Source of the DNA: Naegleria lovaniensis
Lineage: Eukaryota > Heterolobosea > Eutetramitea > Acrasida > Naegleriidae
Length of the DNA: 64,000 bases
Reading direction: 5' to 3'
Assembly (NCBI RefSeq): GCF_003324165.1
Contig: NW_025407851.1
Location: 186,001 to 250,000 of the forward strand
Shown piece by piece: positions 63,419 through 64,000 of the stretch. Below the pieces are notes generated by a model. It was not told the DNA's origin, searched no databases, and saw nothing but the letters and a program-made list of their open reading frames with translations. The position numbers and the translations under genes were made by a program. Positions within the stretch are counted from its first letter, which is position 1. Every line of letters starts with the position of its first letter.

Positions 63419-64000
63419 TCAGTTGAAAAATTCATTATCGTCAAAACCTCCTTGGTTCGTCATGGAAAAAGATTGACCATTGTTGTATGGGCTCTGAGCC
63501 GAGTTCTGTCCTGTATACATGGAATCAATAAGTGTCGTTCCAGAATTATCTTCATCAGAGAAAATCTTGTCAAAGTCCAAATCATCGCTCATTTGATTGT
63601 TGGTATTGTAAGCAACGCCATTCATTGGTTGGGATTGATTTAGTTGTACCATATTATTTGCATTTGCAGTATTTAACTCAGGGAATAAATTATCCAAGTT
63701 GGCGTCTTCAGCATCGCCCGATGACATGACCACAGTATTTGCAACTCCATTTGTTGATGTGGATGATTTCTTTTTTTCTTCTTCTCTTTTCCTTATAATT
63801 TCTTCTTTTTCACTTTCCCAAAGTTTTTCTTCAAGTTCTTTAATCTTCCTCAAAAAGAAAATGTCCTCTTCTGGACCATAAGCTCTCTCGATTTCTCGTT
63901 TAGAGATTTCATGAACATGCTTGTCAGCAATGTTGGCAGATTTCGAAAACCTTTCAGCCACAGACTTGATTTTATCTTCCCAACTAGGATCTTTCTTTAT
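63419..64000 (-). CDS. Uncharacterised coiled-coil protein, C-terminal part (runs off right edge)
   Basis: A frame open from the right window edge to a stop at 63419, 193 codons visible; the N-terminus lies beyond the window. The first 85 residues are strongly helical and charged (KIKSVAERFSKSANIADKH, REIERAYGPEEDIFFLRKI, KLWESEKEEIIRKREEEKKK). The rest is Asn/Gln/Asp/Ser-rich with short acidic-hydrophobic motifs (LDNLFPEL, DDLDFDKIFSDED, GFDDNEFFN) that resemble endocytic-adaptor or activation-type linear motifs. I recognise no family. The next gene on this strand starts 170 bp downstream. Confidence 0.6.
   Translation of the reverse strand: MKKDPSWEDKIKSVAERFSKSANIADKHVHEISKREIERAYGPEEDIFFLRKIKELEEKLWESEKEEIIRKREEEKKKSSTSTNGVANTVVMSSGDAEDANLDNLFPELNTANANNMVQLNQSQPMNGVAYNTNNQMSDDLDFDKIFSDEDNSGTTLIDSMYTGQNSAQSPYNNGQSFSMTNQGGFDDNEFFN

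Noticed and set aside
1-64000. tRNA, rRNA, CRISPR, riboswitch or prokaryotic operon signals
   Set aside because: Nothing convincing was found by eye; gene structure is eukaryotic throughout. A covariance-model scan would be decisive for small RNAs.

Overview
The window looks like nuclear DNA of a free-living heterolobosean amoeba close to Naegleria. The evidence is gene content and style, not a database match: AT-rich sequence, standard code, tightly packed genes on both strands, short introns (about 50-230 nt) mostly with GTAAGT/GTATGT donors, glutamine/asparagine/serine-rich low-complexity tracts, a TmcB-PAS-cyclase, many signalling proteins and a delta-tubulin. I reconstructed 35 introns by hand; in almost every multi-exon gene the summed exon lengths come to a whole number of codons. 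No tRNA, rRNA, CRISPR array or bacterial-type operon was seen.

Layout. 1-0.6 kb: 5' part of a G-patch protein running off the left edge (-). 0.8-3.6 kb: F-box/SPRY-like gene (-), split by a one-base frameshift and ending in a CaaX box. 3.65-6.53 kb: a complete Tc1/mariner-IS630-like transposon with matching terminal inverted repeats, TA target duplication, a DD34E transposase and a divergent second ORF; it sits 12 bp upstream of the F-box start codon. 6.5-7.4 kb: unresolved, possibly degenerate coding segments. 7.4-13.4 kb: Zn2Cys6 regulator, ABC half-transporter (with a 6-nt exon) and an RCC1-type protein (+). 13.5-16.3 kb: delta-tubulin and a mitochondrial-type DUF4336 protein (-). 16.6-24.2 kb: PIN-like carrier and a 1685-residue TmcB/PAS/adenylate cyclase (+). 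24.4-31.9 kb (-): GNAT acetyltransferase, a small Cys-Pro-rich protein, F-box/LRR protein, a receptor cyclase with a substrate-binding-protein-like ectodomain, and a PTGR-type reductase. 32.1-36.0 kb: long coiled-coil/CH-like protein with a second frameshift. 36.1-38.9 kb: lysine-rich nuclear protein (-). 39.3-46.9 kb: uncharacterised protein and a DDX60-like helicase (+). 47.0-49.2 kb: divergent small GTPase with an N-terminal lipidation motif (-). 50.0-52.3 kb: Apd1/AIM32-like Fe-S protein and metallophosphoesterase (+). 52.3-53.6 kb: class II aldolase/adducin protein (-). 53.8-60.8 kb: membrane amidohydrolase and a RhoGEF with a split SH3-like domain (+). 60.8-64.0 kb (-): small membrane protein, JmjC ribosomal oxygenase and a partial coiled-coil protein.

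The genes do not form one pathway. Themes are cyclic-nucleotide and small-GTPase signalling (two class III cyclases, a RhoGEF, a Ras-like protein, RCC1 repeats), F-box adaptors, membrane transport, and basal-body tubulin. The most unusual items are the two-ORF transposon beside a damaged F-box gene, the receptor cyclase whose first metal-site Asp is His, and the Ras-like GTPase with a degenerate switch II and an apparent N-myristoyl/palmitoyl anchor in place of a C-terminal prenyl site.
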